In this document: positions 11,317-22,600 of the stretch, in pieces
Layout: every line of letters starts with the position of its first letter
Position numbering within the stretch: the stretch's first letter is position 1
NCBI GenBank assembly: GCA_933822405.4
Contig: CAKOGP040000446.1
Coordinates: forward strand, 120,737-184,736
Origin: Cylindrotheca closterium
Taxonomy: Eukaryota; Bacillariophyta; Bacillariophyceae; Bacillariales; Bacillariaceae
Direction: 5' to 3'
Length of the DNA stretch: 64,000 nucleotides
Position numbers and translations under genes: made by a program
The notes under the pieces: model-generated
What the model was told of the DNA's origin: nothing
What the model saw: the letters and a program-made list of their open reading frames with translations, nothing else
The model's database searches: none

Positions 11317-11616
11317 TCATTGATAGTCTTCATGATACTTTCTAGCTTCCGTAGTCAATGGTCCTCCTCCATATCCACGACAACCATCCTTTCCTATGGT
11401 CCACATCACAATGCTGTTGCGCATTCTACTTTTAATTGGCAGAGCGGCATGCATGGTCCGACCCAAATGCATGATGGCCTTTCCAGGTGACCAATCGACC
11501 GTGTCTCGTGTACCACAATTCAAGGATTCCAAAAAGTAGAGGTTGGATCCAGTCCATCGTTGTTCCGCATCCAATATTGGTGTAGTGGCGAACGCATTCA
11601 CCTCCTCCCACTTGAT
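11317..11616 (-). pseudogene. C-terminal remnant of a 2OG-Fe(II) oxygenase
   Basis: One open stretch without an in-frame ATG; an in-frame TGA lies immediately upstream at 11619-11617. It ends in the signature of the second half of a prolyl-hydroxylase-type double-stranded beta helix: GKAIMHLGRTMHAALPI, then an Arg about 20 residues after the second His, and strand SIVMWTIG. The first half with the HxD iron ligands is absent. It may be a decayed gene or a 3' exon whose 5' exons were lost. It sits 60 bp downstream of the helical-repeat gene on the same strand. Confidence 0.55.
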
Positions 11617-11673
11617 TCATCATCGCAAAGAAGCACTCTCACTCTCCGTCTAGTCACGGATCCTTCAATTCTT

Positions 11674-13308
11674 CTAAATTGGACCACCAAACCGACGTTC
11701 CAGTTCGTCGTCAATGGCCGCCAACAAAAATTGAGAATTGTGAATGTCGGACATGGCCGAGTAGGCCAAGGCGGTCTCGGCCAGATGATAAGGTGTAAAT
11801 TCAGTTAGCATTTCCAAAGAAACCTTGGCCATTTCATTCATCAAGACTGGTTGGACATATCCCATGAGACTAAAGGCCGTCGCAAGGTTGGAAACATCCT
11901 GGGTGTTCAATTCGTCAATCTTTTTCATGGAAGCTTCCGCTATTTGGTCAAAGAGACCCGGTTGGTGGTGTTGGACTTTGGCATAGGACATGGCCGTATT
12001 GGCCAGTTCCTGGGTATTAAAGGTATGCATCATGAGAATGGCCACTCGGGCAGTCTCTTCAAACAGTGCCGTATGATAATAACCAGCATTCGAAAAGGCA
12101 TTGACCGTATTGGCCACATCCTGCGCATTGAAATCCTTCATTCTTGTCAACGCCATGTCAGCAACGGCTTGAAACAATTCCACATCGTCATGCTCATTCT
12201 TGGAAAAGGCTTGGACCATATTGGCAAGGTTCTGCGTCGTAAAGGAACCAAGAGTGGGAACGGCTGCTTTTCCAACCGCCTCGAATAGTTTTGGATGGAG
12301 ATGCCCAACTTTGGCAAAGGCATGGACGGTAATGGCCAACTCTTGTGGTTTGAAGGTATCAATTAAAGGCAACGCAGCCTCCGCCACAGCATCAAAGAGT
12401 TCGGTATGATTGTGTTCCATTTTAGCAAAGGCATTGACCGTATTGGCCAAACCTTGGGCATTAAAATTGTGAATTATGGAAATGGAAGCTTGCGCCATTC
12501 CATCAAAGAGATCGGGATGTTTTTGTCCGCTCTTGGCAAAAGCATTGGCCGTGTTGGCAATTCCTTGGGCCGAAAATCGAGGCAGGATCGGAATGGCTAT
12601 GGTTGCTACCCGGGTAAAAACCGGCTCGTGCCAGTGTTCCATTCTCGCAAAGGCATTCATCATTTGGGCAATGTCCAATGGATTGAATTCGTCCAAGATT
12701 TCCACGGCCAAATCTCCAGCCGTGTTAAAGACCTTGCGATTGTTGATATTCCGTCTAGCCAAGGCATTCAACATCATGGAAATATCTCTGGCTTCAAAGA
12801 GATGAAACTTTTGGAGCGAGAGCTCTGCCAAATTGGACATGAGAGTGCCATGGACCGATTTGGACGATTTGGGAACTCTCGACTTGGAAAGAACATTCAG
12901 CAAGCCCGAGATATCCCGACTTCCCATCCCCGGCTTTAATTCGACCAGCTTTTCCACGAGGGCCTTAATGGCGTAGTTGGAATGAAACAGAAAGTTGGAA
13001 TTCCGAATGACATCTCCGAGACTCCGGCAGTCTTGTGAATCTTCAATCAACTTGATGAGTTCCTGTTGCGCCTGTAGATTGTGACGGCAATTTTGGAAAT
13101 CTTTGCTATTATGGCTTCGTGGCCGTGGTTCAATCTTGATGTGATAGGCTGGTGTTGTTTTCCTACTATCAAACTCTGGAACAAATGCGGTTGGACGTGG
13201 GACACATTGCGAGGAGAGAGCTGATGCTTTTGGAAGTCGACACAAGAATACTTGAAGAATTATAACGACTGAAAACAGGAGCGTTTTGGAGGAGCCTGCC
13301 TTTATCAT
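11674..13308 (-). CDS. Plastid-type helical-repeat (HPR/OPR-like) RNA-binding protein
   Basis: 544 residues from ATG 13308 (an upstream in-frame TTG is not used). The N-terminus is a signal peptide ending ASA-LSS, suggesting entry to the secretory route and perhaps the complex plastid. From about residue 125 to the end the protein is a tandem array of about eleven 36-37-residue two-helix repeats with consensus F.AQ.LANT.NAFAK......LF..VA. This layout resembles the octotricopeptide/heptatricopeptide and FAST-kinase-like helical proteins that bind organellar RNA and control its stability or translation. I see no RAP endonuclease-like domain at the C-terminus. An RNA-binding function in the organelle is inferred from the family and not shown. 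Divergent from the prolyl-hydroxylase gene across about 385 bp. Confidence 0.75.
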   Translation of the reverse strand: MIKAGSSKTLLFSVVIILQVFLCRLPKASALSSQCVPRPTAFVPEFDSRKTTPAYHIKIEPRPRSHNSKDFQNCRHNLQAQQELIKLIEDSQDCRSLGDVIRNSNFLFHSNYAIKALVEKLVELKPGMGSRDISGLLNVLSKSRVPKSSKSVHGTLMSNLAELSLQKFHLFEARDISMMLNALARRNINNRKVFNTAGDLAVEILDEFNPLDIAQMMNAFARMEHWHEPVFTRVATIAIPILPRFSAQGIANTANAFAKSGQKHPDLFDGMAQASISIIHNFNAQGLANTVNAFAKMEHNHTELFDAVAEAALPLIDTFKPQELAITVHAFAKVGHLHPKLFEAVGKAAVPTLGSFTTQNLANMVQAFSKNEHDDVELFQAVADMALTRMKDFNAQDVANTVNAFSNAGYYHTALFEETARVAILMMHTFNTQELANTAMSYAKVQHHQPGLFDQIAEASMKKIDELNTQDVSNLATAFSLMGYVQPVLMNEMAKVSLEMLTEFTPYHLAETALAYSAMSDIHNSQFLLAAIDDELERRFGGPI

Positions 13309-13693
13309 GATTGTCAATTCTCTTCAGTTGTGTGTTCCTAATATTCAGCGACGAGTTTGGTCGCGGCGTTATTGTAGCTGCAATAAGAGGACTTCGGTAG
13401 CTTATGTGTCTTGCTTGCTATGAAGTAACTACGTGACTGTGTGATGTGAATCAAAAGTTGATTAAATCAGTAGCAGGAGTTTATGATGTTGTGATGACTA
13501 TCTCTTTATTTCTTGTTCATGGTTCGTTTTCATCGGCAGTTTTGATGGATGCGATGATGTGTTTTGATTTGGTGAGCTGGTGAGACGCGCGAAGCACAGA
13601 CGCTGCTGACGAATTTGTGATTTCAAATGCTATATGCAGTATTGCCCTGCTGGCATTATATTTTCGTATGCGGTGCATGATGATGAACGAGTG
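13309..13693. other. Divergent promoter region
   Basis: About 385 bp between the starts of the helical-repeat gene (minus) and the prolyl-hydroxylase gene (plus). No gene or clear repeat is seen. Confidence 0.5.
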
Positions 13694-15368
13694 ATGTACC
13701 GGTATCCAACGTCTTTAGTGCTTGTCTGTACAATATTCACTGCTTTGCTTTTCATAGGCAGAAGTGACGATCAAAAATTGCGATATGGCGTAGATGTTGT
13801 AAGTACAATTAGAGCTTCAGATGTAGTAGAAAGATGCCTGAATCAATAAACAATACTAACAAGTCGTCTTCTATTCGCTGATATCCATAAAATCAGTCTT
13901 ACCCGATGCATGGCTATCGAGTGACAACCAATTATGACTGGCTACCGTGGAATATAGATTCTTCGATACCTGTGCCTGAAGACTACACGGATATGCCTCT
14001 GCAACCGTTAGGAGACAAGCAAGCATTCTATGAAAACCACAGTAAGTAGTTATGTTGACAATTGATTTGTTTGCAACTATCATGTTCTTGAATTCAATTT
14101 TGAAGGACTCACTTATCACTTTTTCTTTCTCCCGTTCCTTAGTGCAAGGATGTCGTGAAAGTATGAAAGCTAAAGGTAGATCCTGTAAAAGTTATGAAAA
14201 TGCAAGAATTGATCGATGTGTTCGGCAGCCAAGAGGTGTCCACAATTACACCAAGATTGGGTATCACAAAATGCGAGCTCCCGAGGGACTTTTTCAAATC
14301 ATCAAAACCTTTTGGGAGACGAACAAAGATAAGGAAGTGATTGAAACTTGGGATAGTGGTGACATTGCCGTCAATCATTGGGAGTCGCCGACGTACCGAG
14401 TCCCACTGGAGGACACTTCAATGGAAGGAGGAGGACCAATCTTGATGCAACAAGTATATGATGGCATCCGTGATATCATGAGTGAATGGACAGGCCAATA
14501 TCAAGTTCCAAATAGTGTCTATGGAATCCGAATCTACAAACAAGGTGCTGTCTTGGCTCCTCACGTCGATCGATTGCCTTTGGTCAGTTCGGCGATTATC
14601 AATGTGGATCAAGATCTCGACGAACCGTGGCCACTGGAAGTCATTGGGCACGATGGATTGGCAACCAATATTACCATGGAACCAGGGGATCTGGTTTTGT
14701 ACGAGTCACATTCTATCATTCATGGCGTAAGTCGATGGTCAGAGTCTGATGTGACGTCCGTCCGATTGGATTTTTCTTCTTCCATTCCTGGCTAACTTCA
14801 CCCCATTCGTTTCGCGAACCAGCGTCAATTTCCATTGAAAGGAAGTTACATGGCCAATCTATTCATACATTTTGAACCGATTGGTCCGATCGGCACGGAA
14901 GTAAATCCCAACTTGGATCTTCCAATCTACATTGTAAAAGGTTCCGAGATCGAGATTCAGTGGCAACTCCTGAACCGAGGTATTGTCTACAATATATTTG
15001 ATAACAACCGAGTACCAACTAGCAAGATTCACGAAAAAGCCCGACAGGGGAATACCAAAGGGGTGACGCGGATCCTGGACCAAGCCCATGAAAGTGTCTT
15101 CTTTCGTGATATAAATGGACGGACGCCTCTGCACGAGGCCGTGCAAAGTGGAAATGTCAACACAATAAGCGTCATTTTGTCACATGCTAAAAAGGAAAAA
15201 GGCTACATCAATCAACGAACGAAACAGCTGGGCAAGGTCGGGGCTGGGGGTAGTGCACTTTATTATGCTGTGAAGTTTCATGGATTTGGCCATCCAATGG
15301 TGGAACTCTTGAAACAGAACGGTGCGAAATCAATTCCACCAGAGTCGACATTGAGTTCAGAGCTTTGA
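13694..15368 (+). CDS. Prolyl-4-hydroxylase-like 2OG-Fe(II) dioxygenase with ankyrin repeats
   Basis: Four exons reconstruct about 459 residues: 13694-13798, 13897-14041, 14143-14726 and 14823-15368; phases are compatible and all borders are GT-AG. Exon 1 supplies a short basic end and one hydrophobic helix (SLVLVCTIFTALLFIG), so the protein is a type II membrane or secretory-pathway protein; this exon is the least certain. The oxygenase domain carries the HxD iron ligands in LAPHVDRLPL, then VSSAIINVDQDLDEPWP, a MEPGDLVLYESHS strand, the distal His in IIHG at the exon 3 end, and the 2OG-binding basic residue in RQFPLKG at the exon 4 start. The intron therefore splits the active site, which explains why either exon alone looks truncated. 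The last 130 residues contain an ankyrin-like unit (DINGRTPLHEAVQSGNVNTI). The substrate is unknown; peptidyl-proline is the family default. Confidence 0.85.
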
Positions 15369-15739
15369 ACGCAGCAGCACCTGGGAACTACCGGCAATGT
15401 TCAATGTTCAATGTTCAACGTGAATGAAGAAATGAGATACCATTCGAATTTTTGGAGCGTTGCAATATAACGGCTTGCCGAACAGTCAACCCGAATCCCA
15501 ATGCCAAATCCGAACTTTTTCATTTTTTCCAACGGCATTTCCTGGCATGTTTTTGCACGATTATTTTTATGGCGATAAAATCTACATGATTTGTGGTAGG
15601 GTTATTGTGCGCGATAAAGATACCGTCGCCGAGATTCGCATTTGTGGTTGCTCTATTCAAACATCCATCACACACAAATTGAAAGCACAAGAATCAATCC
15701 ATCCTACCGCATTCTTCTTTTCCATTAGAATATTTCGCC
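15369..15739. other. Intergenic, upstream of JmjC copy 1
   Basis: 371 bp between the oxygenase stop and the JmjC start. A short tandem (CAATGTT)n-like stretch lies at about 15399-15417. No gene is seen. Confidence 0.5.
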
Positions 15740-17305
15740 ATGATCCATCGACGAGCCATCAACCCCGTTAGTTCTTCCACCGCGCCGTCAGCAGGAGGCT
15801 CTACCCGATACGTATTATCGCATCAAGTAAACAATCGACGCCGTCGCAAAGCTTTCCGCCGACGAATACACAACTTTTTGGAAAGCAAACAAGAAGTAAT
15901 TGCTCTACTGGTACAATTGCTTTCCTATTTCATCCTGATATCCTGCGGAGTTGTTCTTGCCGCCAAAGTGTTGTTAGGTGTCAATTTCTTGAGCGAAAGC
16001 GATGGGTCTTTGGGCGGTTCTCCTCGAATGTACCACCACAGCATGTGGTCCATGGACGACCAAGTTCACAAGAAATTCAAGAACAATCGAGAGCGTATTG
16101 CAGCCTTATTTGATCCGTTGCCAGCTTCTAATATCTATGAAATCCCCGATGCCATGCCACATATTGGAGACAAGCGTGATGACTATGCGCTCTTGAGACA
16201 AGAGTTCGACGACATGGTCCTTCCAGATATTGAACAACCATACGAATTCGAATCCGTGGCGATGGAAGAAGACACCGTTACCAATGATCAAGTCAGCTAC
16301 GACATTTACAATTGTCCAGACTCTCCTCCTATGGGTTATCCCTTTGAATGGCACATTAAGGATATCATTGCATCCTGGCCTCCAGATGACCCAAACCCAA
16401 GACCAAAGATTTTCAACGGATTGTGCGTCTTTGATTTCGTGAAGGACCACGCCAAGGCCATGCGCTACCGCAATGCCGAGCTACCCTTTGTAGTAAAGAA
16501 TGATCCAGAGATCATGGCCGCGTCAAAACGTTGGAATGCACCCGGCTACATGGAACGAATGTTGGGTGATGTCAAGCATCGAACCGAATACTCCGAGAAC
16601 AACCATTTCATGTACTGGACCAATGTGCAAAAAAGGAGAGACCGAAAAGGCAAACCACGTGGCAAGCAGGATCTCACACCCGAAGATTGGAAGCAGCCAA
16701 CGAAACCAATGCGGATGGCATATGCCGATTGGTTAGAGCATGCCAATGTCACTGATATGGATTTGGGTCCGGACAAGCCACATTGGTACTATCGACTGAT
16801 TGGGTGCGGAGAAACTGGTCCAGAAGGACAATGTGACAAGGGATCCTCCGAATATTTGTTTGACGAACTGCCATTCTTCCAACCAAAACCGTCGCTCTAC
16901 ATTGTGGAGCCGGAAAAGCAAAAGGGCATTCATTGCCGTTTTGGAATGAAGGGAGTGATTGCGGAGAATCATTTTGATGGATCCCGGAATGCCATTGCCG
17001 TCTTGGGTGGCGAGCGACGATACATTTTGGCCCACCCCAACCAATGTGAGAATCTGGCCATTTTGCCAAAGGGCCATCCCTCGGCTCGGCACAGCGAAGT
17101 GGATTGGTCGGATCCAGACTATGAAAAGTTTCCAAAATTCAAAGAGGCCAGGGGCAACGAAGTAGTCTTGCAAGCCGGAGACGCCATGTACCTACCGACG
17201 AATTGGTTTCATTACATTATCAGTATGAGTCTGAATTATCAATGCAACACACGATCTGGAATCGAGCAGACGTATATGCCACCGATTCACGCTTGTGGAT
17301 TTTGA
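15740..17305 (+). CDS. Membrane-anchored JmjC/cupin-8 dioxygenase-like protein, copy 1
   Basis: 521 residues, no introns. A basic, Arg-rich cytosolic tail precedes one transmembrane helix (about 55-80), giving a type II topology with the catalytic part in the lumen. The C-terminal 190 residues match the cupin-8/JmjC fold: HCRFGMKGVIAENHFD contains the iron-binding H-x-D (about residue 410), GGERRYILAHP is the following strand pair, and LPTNWFHYIISMSLNYQCN holds the distal His (about 488). Conserved Cys residues outside the core (IYNCPDSPP, IGCGETG...CDKGSSEY) suggest disulfides, consistent with a lumenal location. Family members hydroxylate proteins or modify other substrates; the target here is unknown. 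Tandem paralogue lies about 690 bp downstream on the same strand. Confidence 0.85.
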   Translation: MIHRRAINPVSSSTAPSAGGSTRYVLSHQVNNRRRRKAFRRRIHNFLESKQEVIALLVQLLSYFILISCGVVLAAKVLLGVNFLSESDGSLGGSPRMYHHSMWSMDDQVHKKFKNNRERIAALFDPLPASNIYEIPDAMPHIGDKRDDYALLRQEFDDMVLPDIEQPYEFESVAMEEDTVTNDQVSYDIYNCPDSPPMGYPFEWHIKDIIASWPPDDPNPRPKIFNGLCVFDFVKDHAKAMRYRNAELPFVVKNDPEIMAASKRWNAPGYMERMLGDVKHRTEYSENNHFMYWTNVQKRRDRKGKPRGKQDLTPEDWKQPTKPMRMAYADWLEHANVTDMDLGPDKPHWYYRLIGCGETGPEGQCDKGSSEYLFDELPFFQPKPSLYIVEPEKQKGIHCRFGMKGVIAENHFDGSRNAIAVLGGERRYILAHPNQCENLAILPKGHPSARHSEVDWSDPDYEKFPKFKEARGNEVVLQAGDAMYLPTNWFHYIISMSLNYQCNTRSGIEQTYMPPIHACGF

Positions 17306-17998
17306 GTATCATGACCCTAACTGTATATAGCTACTAGTAAAAGTAATATGGCAAAATAGAAGAAGAAACAAGACACTACTTACTTACTTACTTACCTATT
17401 AGTGTACATTCGTTATTCGACATGAACAGCGCAGGTGCCGATTTGAATTATTTTGATTTATTTCTAGAATGACTCGTGACTCGACTCATTGGACTTTTCT
17501 TTTTGAACGTTCAAAAAGCTACCAAGCCGACCAATGCGATTAATCGCAGGCATGTTGGATGGCTCGATTTGAAACGAAAGATGATCATCATCCACAACAG
17601 AAATTTTGAAACGGCAGAGGTGATTGAAATAAAGGAGATTTATTACTTCCGAGTCTCATACCGGTACATCCTAGAGCTCAATTCTTTTGCAGCATTGACG
17701 TCCGTTGATAAGCTTGAGCGTCGCGAAAGAATCTCAATTCAGCAGTCAAGTCACTCAGAAAAAAGACTTCATTTCAGCATTGCAAAAACTATAGTCAACT
17801 TGACACTTCGGCCAGATCGATTGATTCACTGAAGACCCAGACCTTGTCGTTGCCATCTTTACAATACTACGAGCGGCGAATTAATCCATACGCTTCAGCA
17901 AGGACCGAAAATACCCAAGAAGTCATTTAGAAAGACAAACACAAGAACCCAAAAACTATTGTCAACTAACTTTCTTTTTCGTTCCAAAACATATAAGA
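17306..17998. other. Intergenic between the JmjC copies
   Basis: About 690 bp. A short ACTT tandem run lies at about 17377-17394. A 118-codon open frame at 17476-17832 lacks motifs or protein-like composition, and I do not call it. Confidence 0.5.
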
Positions 17999-19534
17999 AT
18001 GCATCGAAGAACCGCCATTCCTTCTGGTTCGGCACCATCCTCTGGTGGAGTATCATCATCATCATCGCTCCCCGGAAAACCGACTAGACGCCGCCGCCGA
18101 AACCAACAAAGTCTCTTTCGCCGACATCAACAAGAAACTGTTATGCTGTTGATCCAAACTCTTTCGATTCTCATTCTAATGTCCTGTGGCTTTGTGCTCG
18201 CACTAAAGGTCCTATTTGGTTACAATATAATGGCCAGTCGTATTCCTAGCTACGGCAGCAGCAGCAGTGAACAACACTTGGGACAAAGGGTCTTTGCCAG
18301 CAACGAAGAACGCATTGCGCACGATTTTGTTCCATTGGTACCTTCTCGGGTGTACGCCATTCCGGAAAGCATGCCTCACATTGGTGACAAGTCGGATGAC
18401 TATGCCACCTTGCGCAAAGAATTTGATTCCCTGCCATTGCCAGAGATTCCGCAGCGATTCAATTTTGACACCATGGTCATGGAGCACTCCAACAGCGATC
18501 AAGTTGGCTACGACATTTACGATTGTCCGGCCACTCCGCCACCGGGATATCCGTTTGATTGGAACATGTTGCAGATTCTAGAGAGTTGGCCACCAGATGA
18601 TCCTGCTCCCAGAGCCAAGATTTTTCAAGGATTGTGTGTCTTTGATTTTACCAAGGACCATGACAAGGCCATGAACTATCGAACGGCCGAAGTACCCTTT
18701 GTGGTAGTCAATGATCCAGAAGTTAAGGCTGCTGTCAAACGATGGAACGCTCCCAATTACATGGAACGCATGTTGGGTGGTGTCAAGCATCGAACGGAAT
18801 ACTCGGAGAACAATCATTTCATGTACTGGCAACCACCTCGCAAAATTATGAAAAAGAACAAGCAGGGCAAGCGACACTTCCAGTTTGCCAAGGGTCAAGA
18901 TCCAATACCCAAGGACTGGCAGGAACCCACCAAAATGATGCGCATGGCATATTTGCAATGGTTGGAGCACGCCAATGTGACCGACCTGGAATTGGGCCCT
19001 GACAAGCCGCATTGGTATTATCGATTGATTGGTTGTGGCGAAACTGGCACCAAGGGTGAATGCGACAACGGATCCTCCGAATATCTATTTGATGAACTGC
19101 CCTTTTTCCAACCCAAACCGGGATTGTATATGGTCGAACACGACAAACAAAAGGGCATCCATTGTCGATTTGGTATGAAGGGTGTCATTGCCGAGAATCA
19201 TTTTGATGGATCCCGGAATTCCATTGTGGTCTTGGGAGGAGAACGTCGCTACATTTTGGCCCATCCCAATCAATGTCAAAATTTGGCCTTATTGCCAAAG
19301 GGGCATCCATCGGCCCGGCACTCGGCAGTGGATTGGTCCGATCCCGATTTGGAAACCTATCCACAGTTCCAAGAGGCACGAGGCAACGAAGTTGTCCTGC
19401 AAGCGGGGGACGTCCTATATTTGCCCACAAATTGGTTCCACTACATTATCAGTCTCAGTCTCAACTTTCAATGCAATACGCGGTCGGGAATTGATGACAG
19501 GTACATGAAACCAATCCATGAGTGTGGCTTTTAG
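17999..19534 (+). CDS. Membrane-anchored JmjC/cupin-8 dioxygenase-like protein, copy 2
   Basis: 511 residues, no introns, alignable to copy 1 over its whole length. It shares the Arg-rich cytosolic tail, the transmembrane helix (about 45-70), the same lumenal Cys positions, the H-x-D in IAENHFDGSRN and the distal His in LPTNWFHYIIS. The linker after NNHFMYW is longer and richer in Lys than in copy 1, and the N-terminal tail has a Ser run. Conservation of every predicted iron ligand in both copies argues that both are functional enzymes. The duplication is direct and adjacent, so the copies probably arose by unequal crossing-over. The substrate is unknown. Confidence 0.85.
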   Translation: MHRRTAIPSGSAPSSGGVSSSSSLPGKPTRRRRRNQQSLFRRHQQETVMLLIQTLSILILMSCGFVLALKVLFGYNIMASRIPSYGSSSSEQHLGQRVFASNEERIAHDFVPLVPSRVYAIPESMPHIGDKSDDYATLRKEFDSLPLPEIPQRFNFDTMVMEHSNSDQVGYDIYDCPATPPPGYPFDWNMLQILESWPPDDPAPRAKIFQGLCVFDFTKDHDKAMNYRTAEVPFVVVNDPEVKAAVKRWNAPNYMERMLGGVKHRTEYSENNHFMYWQPPRKIMKKNKQGKRHFQFAKGQDPIPKDWQEPTKMMRMAYLQWLEHANVTDLELGPDKPHWYYRLIGCGETGTKGECDNGSSEYLFDELPFFQPKPGLYMVEHDKQKGIHCRFGMKGVIAENHFDGSRNSIVVLGGERRYILAHPNQCQNLALLPKGHPSARHSAVDWSDPDLETYPQFQEARGNEVVLQAGDVLYLPTNWFHYIISLSLNFQCNTRSGIDDRYMKPIHECGF

Positions 19535-19678
19535 ACTAGAGGAGAAGCGGGGAGAATGGAAGACACTGCCGCTGACGTGGGGAGAACAAAGAATGAATGA
19601 TTATGATAGTACGGAATTGTAAATGCACATCACTTCTTTAAAATAATAGTATCCTTCTAGTTCAAGGCCGCCATATTA

Positions 19679-22600
19679 TCAGACAGGAAAGTCACTAGCT
19701 GTTCCGATGGTGGTGACTATTCCGGCGGCATCGATCCGACCTGCGCCGACTGCTTTGCGATGATTTGAATTATTGGTGTCAGATTGCTGCTCGTCAAAAT
19801 ACCACATGTTTCCTAGTTGAAGCCAGTCTTCAATGCTACTAGAATCACGGCTCGACAACTTTGCTTTTGCAATCACTTTGCTTTTGGAACATAGGTCAAT
19901 GCTTCCATCCTTGCTATCGATCCATTTGACAGAAGAAAAAGACGAACCAGCATTGGGATAGTGCGTAATGCTTCCATCGTTGTAGACCACAACGTATCGA
20001 TGGTTCCAAAGAAAAGGAGGCCGGTGGCTTTGAATACGTAACCAGCCTCTGTAAACAATCACATGGGTGGATCCCTGCAATGTCCCTTGCTTTATAATAG
20101 TAAAGTCAATCTTTCCTTCCAACTTTGTCAATTTCGAACTCACGTTTTCCAACTCTTCCAACTTTGTAAGCTTCGAACCCATGTCTTCCAGCTTCGATAT
20201 CTTTGAACTAAAGTCTTCAAATTTTGCTAACTTCGAACTAACATCATCCAGCTTGTCTTCCAAGGAGCGTGCAATTATTGCACTGTCAGCGCTTGTCACC
20301 AAGAGTTCCTTCCTTTCTTCTTCTTCATGCTGTACAGTCATATCCTTTTTGGGGTAGTTTGTTGATGGTGTGGCGGATACTTCAGTCTCAGGATTCGTTC
20401 CAACGTGCCCAGTAAGAGAGGTTGCATTATCAGTATCTTCTTTTCCATTTCGAGCATTTGCATGCAATATAGCATTTTCCTTTTCCCTCTTTTCCATTGG
20501 CATCTCCAAGCATTCCGATCCAAACGTTTCAAATAGTGGCTTCATTTCTGGATGCACATACTCATATTCCGTCCCATCCTTACTCACAGCCATTGTTAGA
20601 CCGCAACATTCGAATCTTTCGTCATTGATGAAGGAACCAATGCCTTCATACGACTTTTGAATTCTGTCTAGATGGTTCTCTGTCATGGCTGGTCCTTCAG
20701 CCGAGGCAGCGCTATCGATTCGATCCGTAAATTGTTCCAGCAACATCTCGGCAAGTCCATCCTCTTCGTCATCGCCTCCCATTCCATTCACCACCAAACT
20801 TTGCATTTCAGCAAACAGATTAGAAGTCTCCCTCAATTCTTCTTCAGCCCCACTCAACGATGGAAGGGGGAGGCCGAATCCGCGGCCCACTGCCAGGCCT
20901 ACTTGGACAATCTTTAGTCCGATGAGAATAGCAGGGCCATATTTTTTGATCCATTCCCGAGGCATCTCAACATCATAGGAAATGACTTCACCATCCGTTC
21001 CCAGGACTGGTTGTAGTGATATTGGACAGATGAAACATAGCCTTGCCTTGGTCTTGACAACACTGCTAACGTTCTTCATCGTTGATAGAAAGCGACGAGA
21101 GAAACCCTTGTCGTCATTGGCTTCCTCAGCAGCTGGGAGAATCACAAAATACTTTGGTTGTGACTTTTCTCCTTTGAAGATTGCTTGCAAAATATTGTTA
21201 GCTGCTTGTTGATAGCTGAGGACAAGCTTTAGTGATTCATGGATCTGTTCAAATGACTTGTGGATTTGTGCAAAATTGACTTTCATAATTTCTTGATTCT
21301 TCAAGACGATAGCTCGGTTCTCCATAACACTTTCCTCAAGTCGCGCCAAAGCTTCCGTTTCTGATCTTACATCATCAGGTTTGAAGTAGGGGTGCTCAAG
21401 CACGTCTTGCATCTTCAACCGATCTGTTGGCTTGCGGAGAAGAATCTTCTCCAACAAGTCACGAGCATAGGAATCCAATACTTTACGTTTCAATTTCCTC
21501 TTCATATCCTGATCAGTCCAGTCGTGTAGCTCTCTCATCACGTCACCATCTGTGATATCGTTCTCATTGTTCACCTTGAACAAGGACTCCTTTGTCACAA
21601 GCTCGTACAGCAACACACCAAATGACCAGACATCAAAACTCTCATCAGCTGATACCAGCTTGTACGGCAGTTCATCCTTTTTAGTTGGCACCAACCTTTC
21701 CTCGATCTGTTCCTTTTCATCGAACTGATCCCATGTTTTCACTTCTTGCATCTCCTCCGAAAAAGAACGAACCACGAAGTGTCGTTCATTATTATGTCCT
21801 GTTGTGGTCAAAACTTTCGTCTTATTCTTCTCGTCGTCACTTGTTGCCCCTTGCTGCACATAATTCACATACACATTCAGCTCCTTTCGAGTTTTCAGCT
21901 CATATATCATCTCCGGGGGAAGAACACCAGAAGAGAACTTCGATCCGATGTACTCACCAACTTTTCTGGATGCATCCAAATCGATCAACAAAAGCCGATG
22001 ATTTGATCTCACCGCATTCAACATTTTTATGTCACCATGGACAATTCCCTTCTCATGTAAATGCAATAATGCCTCTCCGATTTCTCCCATCAAGTTGCGG
22101 ACAGCAACTGGTCCAGGCCGCTCACTTCGAAAGATTGTGTCCAAATTCCGATCTCCGTATGGCATGACTAATACGCTGCTGTAGCCCTCTGTTGAGATAT
22201 CATCCTTCTCAAGAAACGACTTATCAACACCATCTTCTTGCAGGATTGAGTCCTTGAGTGACTGGGCCAATCCAGAATCGCTCTTTTCGTCGTGGCTTCC
22301 AATACTGCCAATGACATATTTTGAATCCAGACCATTAGTTTTGCGACAGTCAACTTCTCGGCGAAACTGATCCTTGTTCCGCATAAACTTTAGTACCACA
22401 TTGCCACCTATTTCGGCCATGCAAAAGTCCACAAACTCTTTTTTCGAGATCAATCCGGTTTTGTCGACATCTGCCCGTTTGAACAAATGGTTAATATTTT
22501 TGTCATCGTGTGGAATGAGCTCCATCTTGCTCAATATGTCCGTGAACGTTTCCTCATTCAATTCTTTTCCTTCATACGCTTTGTACTTCTCTTGAAAGTA

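Noticed and set aside
17476..17832. 118-codon plus-strand frame between the JmjC copies
   Set aside because: No motif, signal or paralogue; composition matches random AT-rich sequence.
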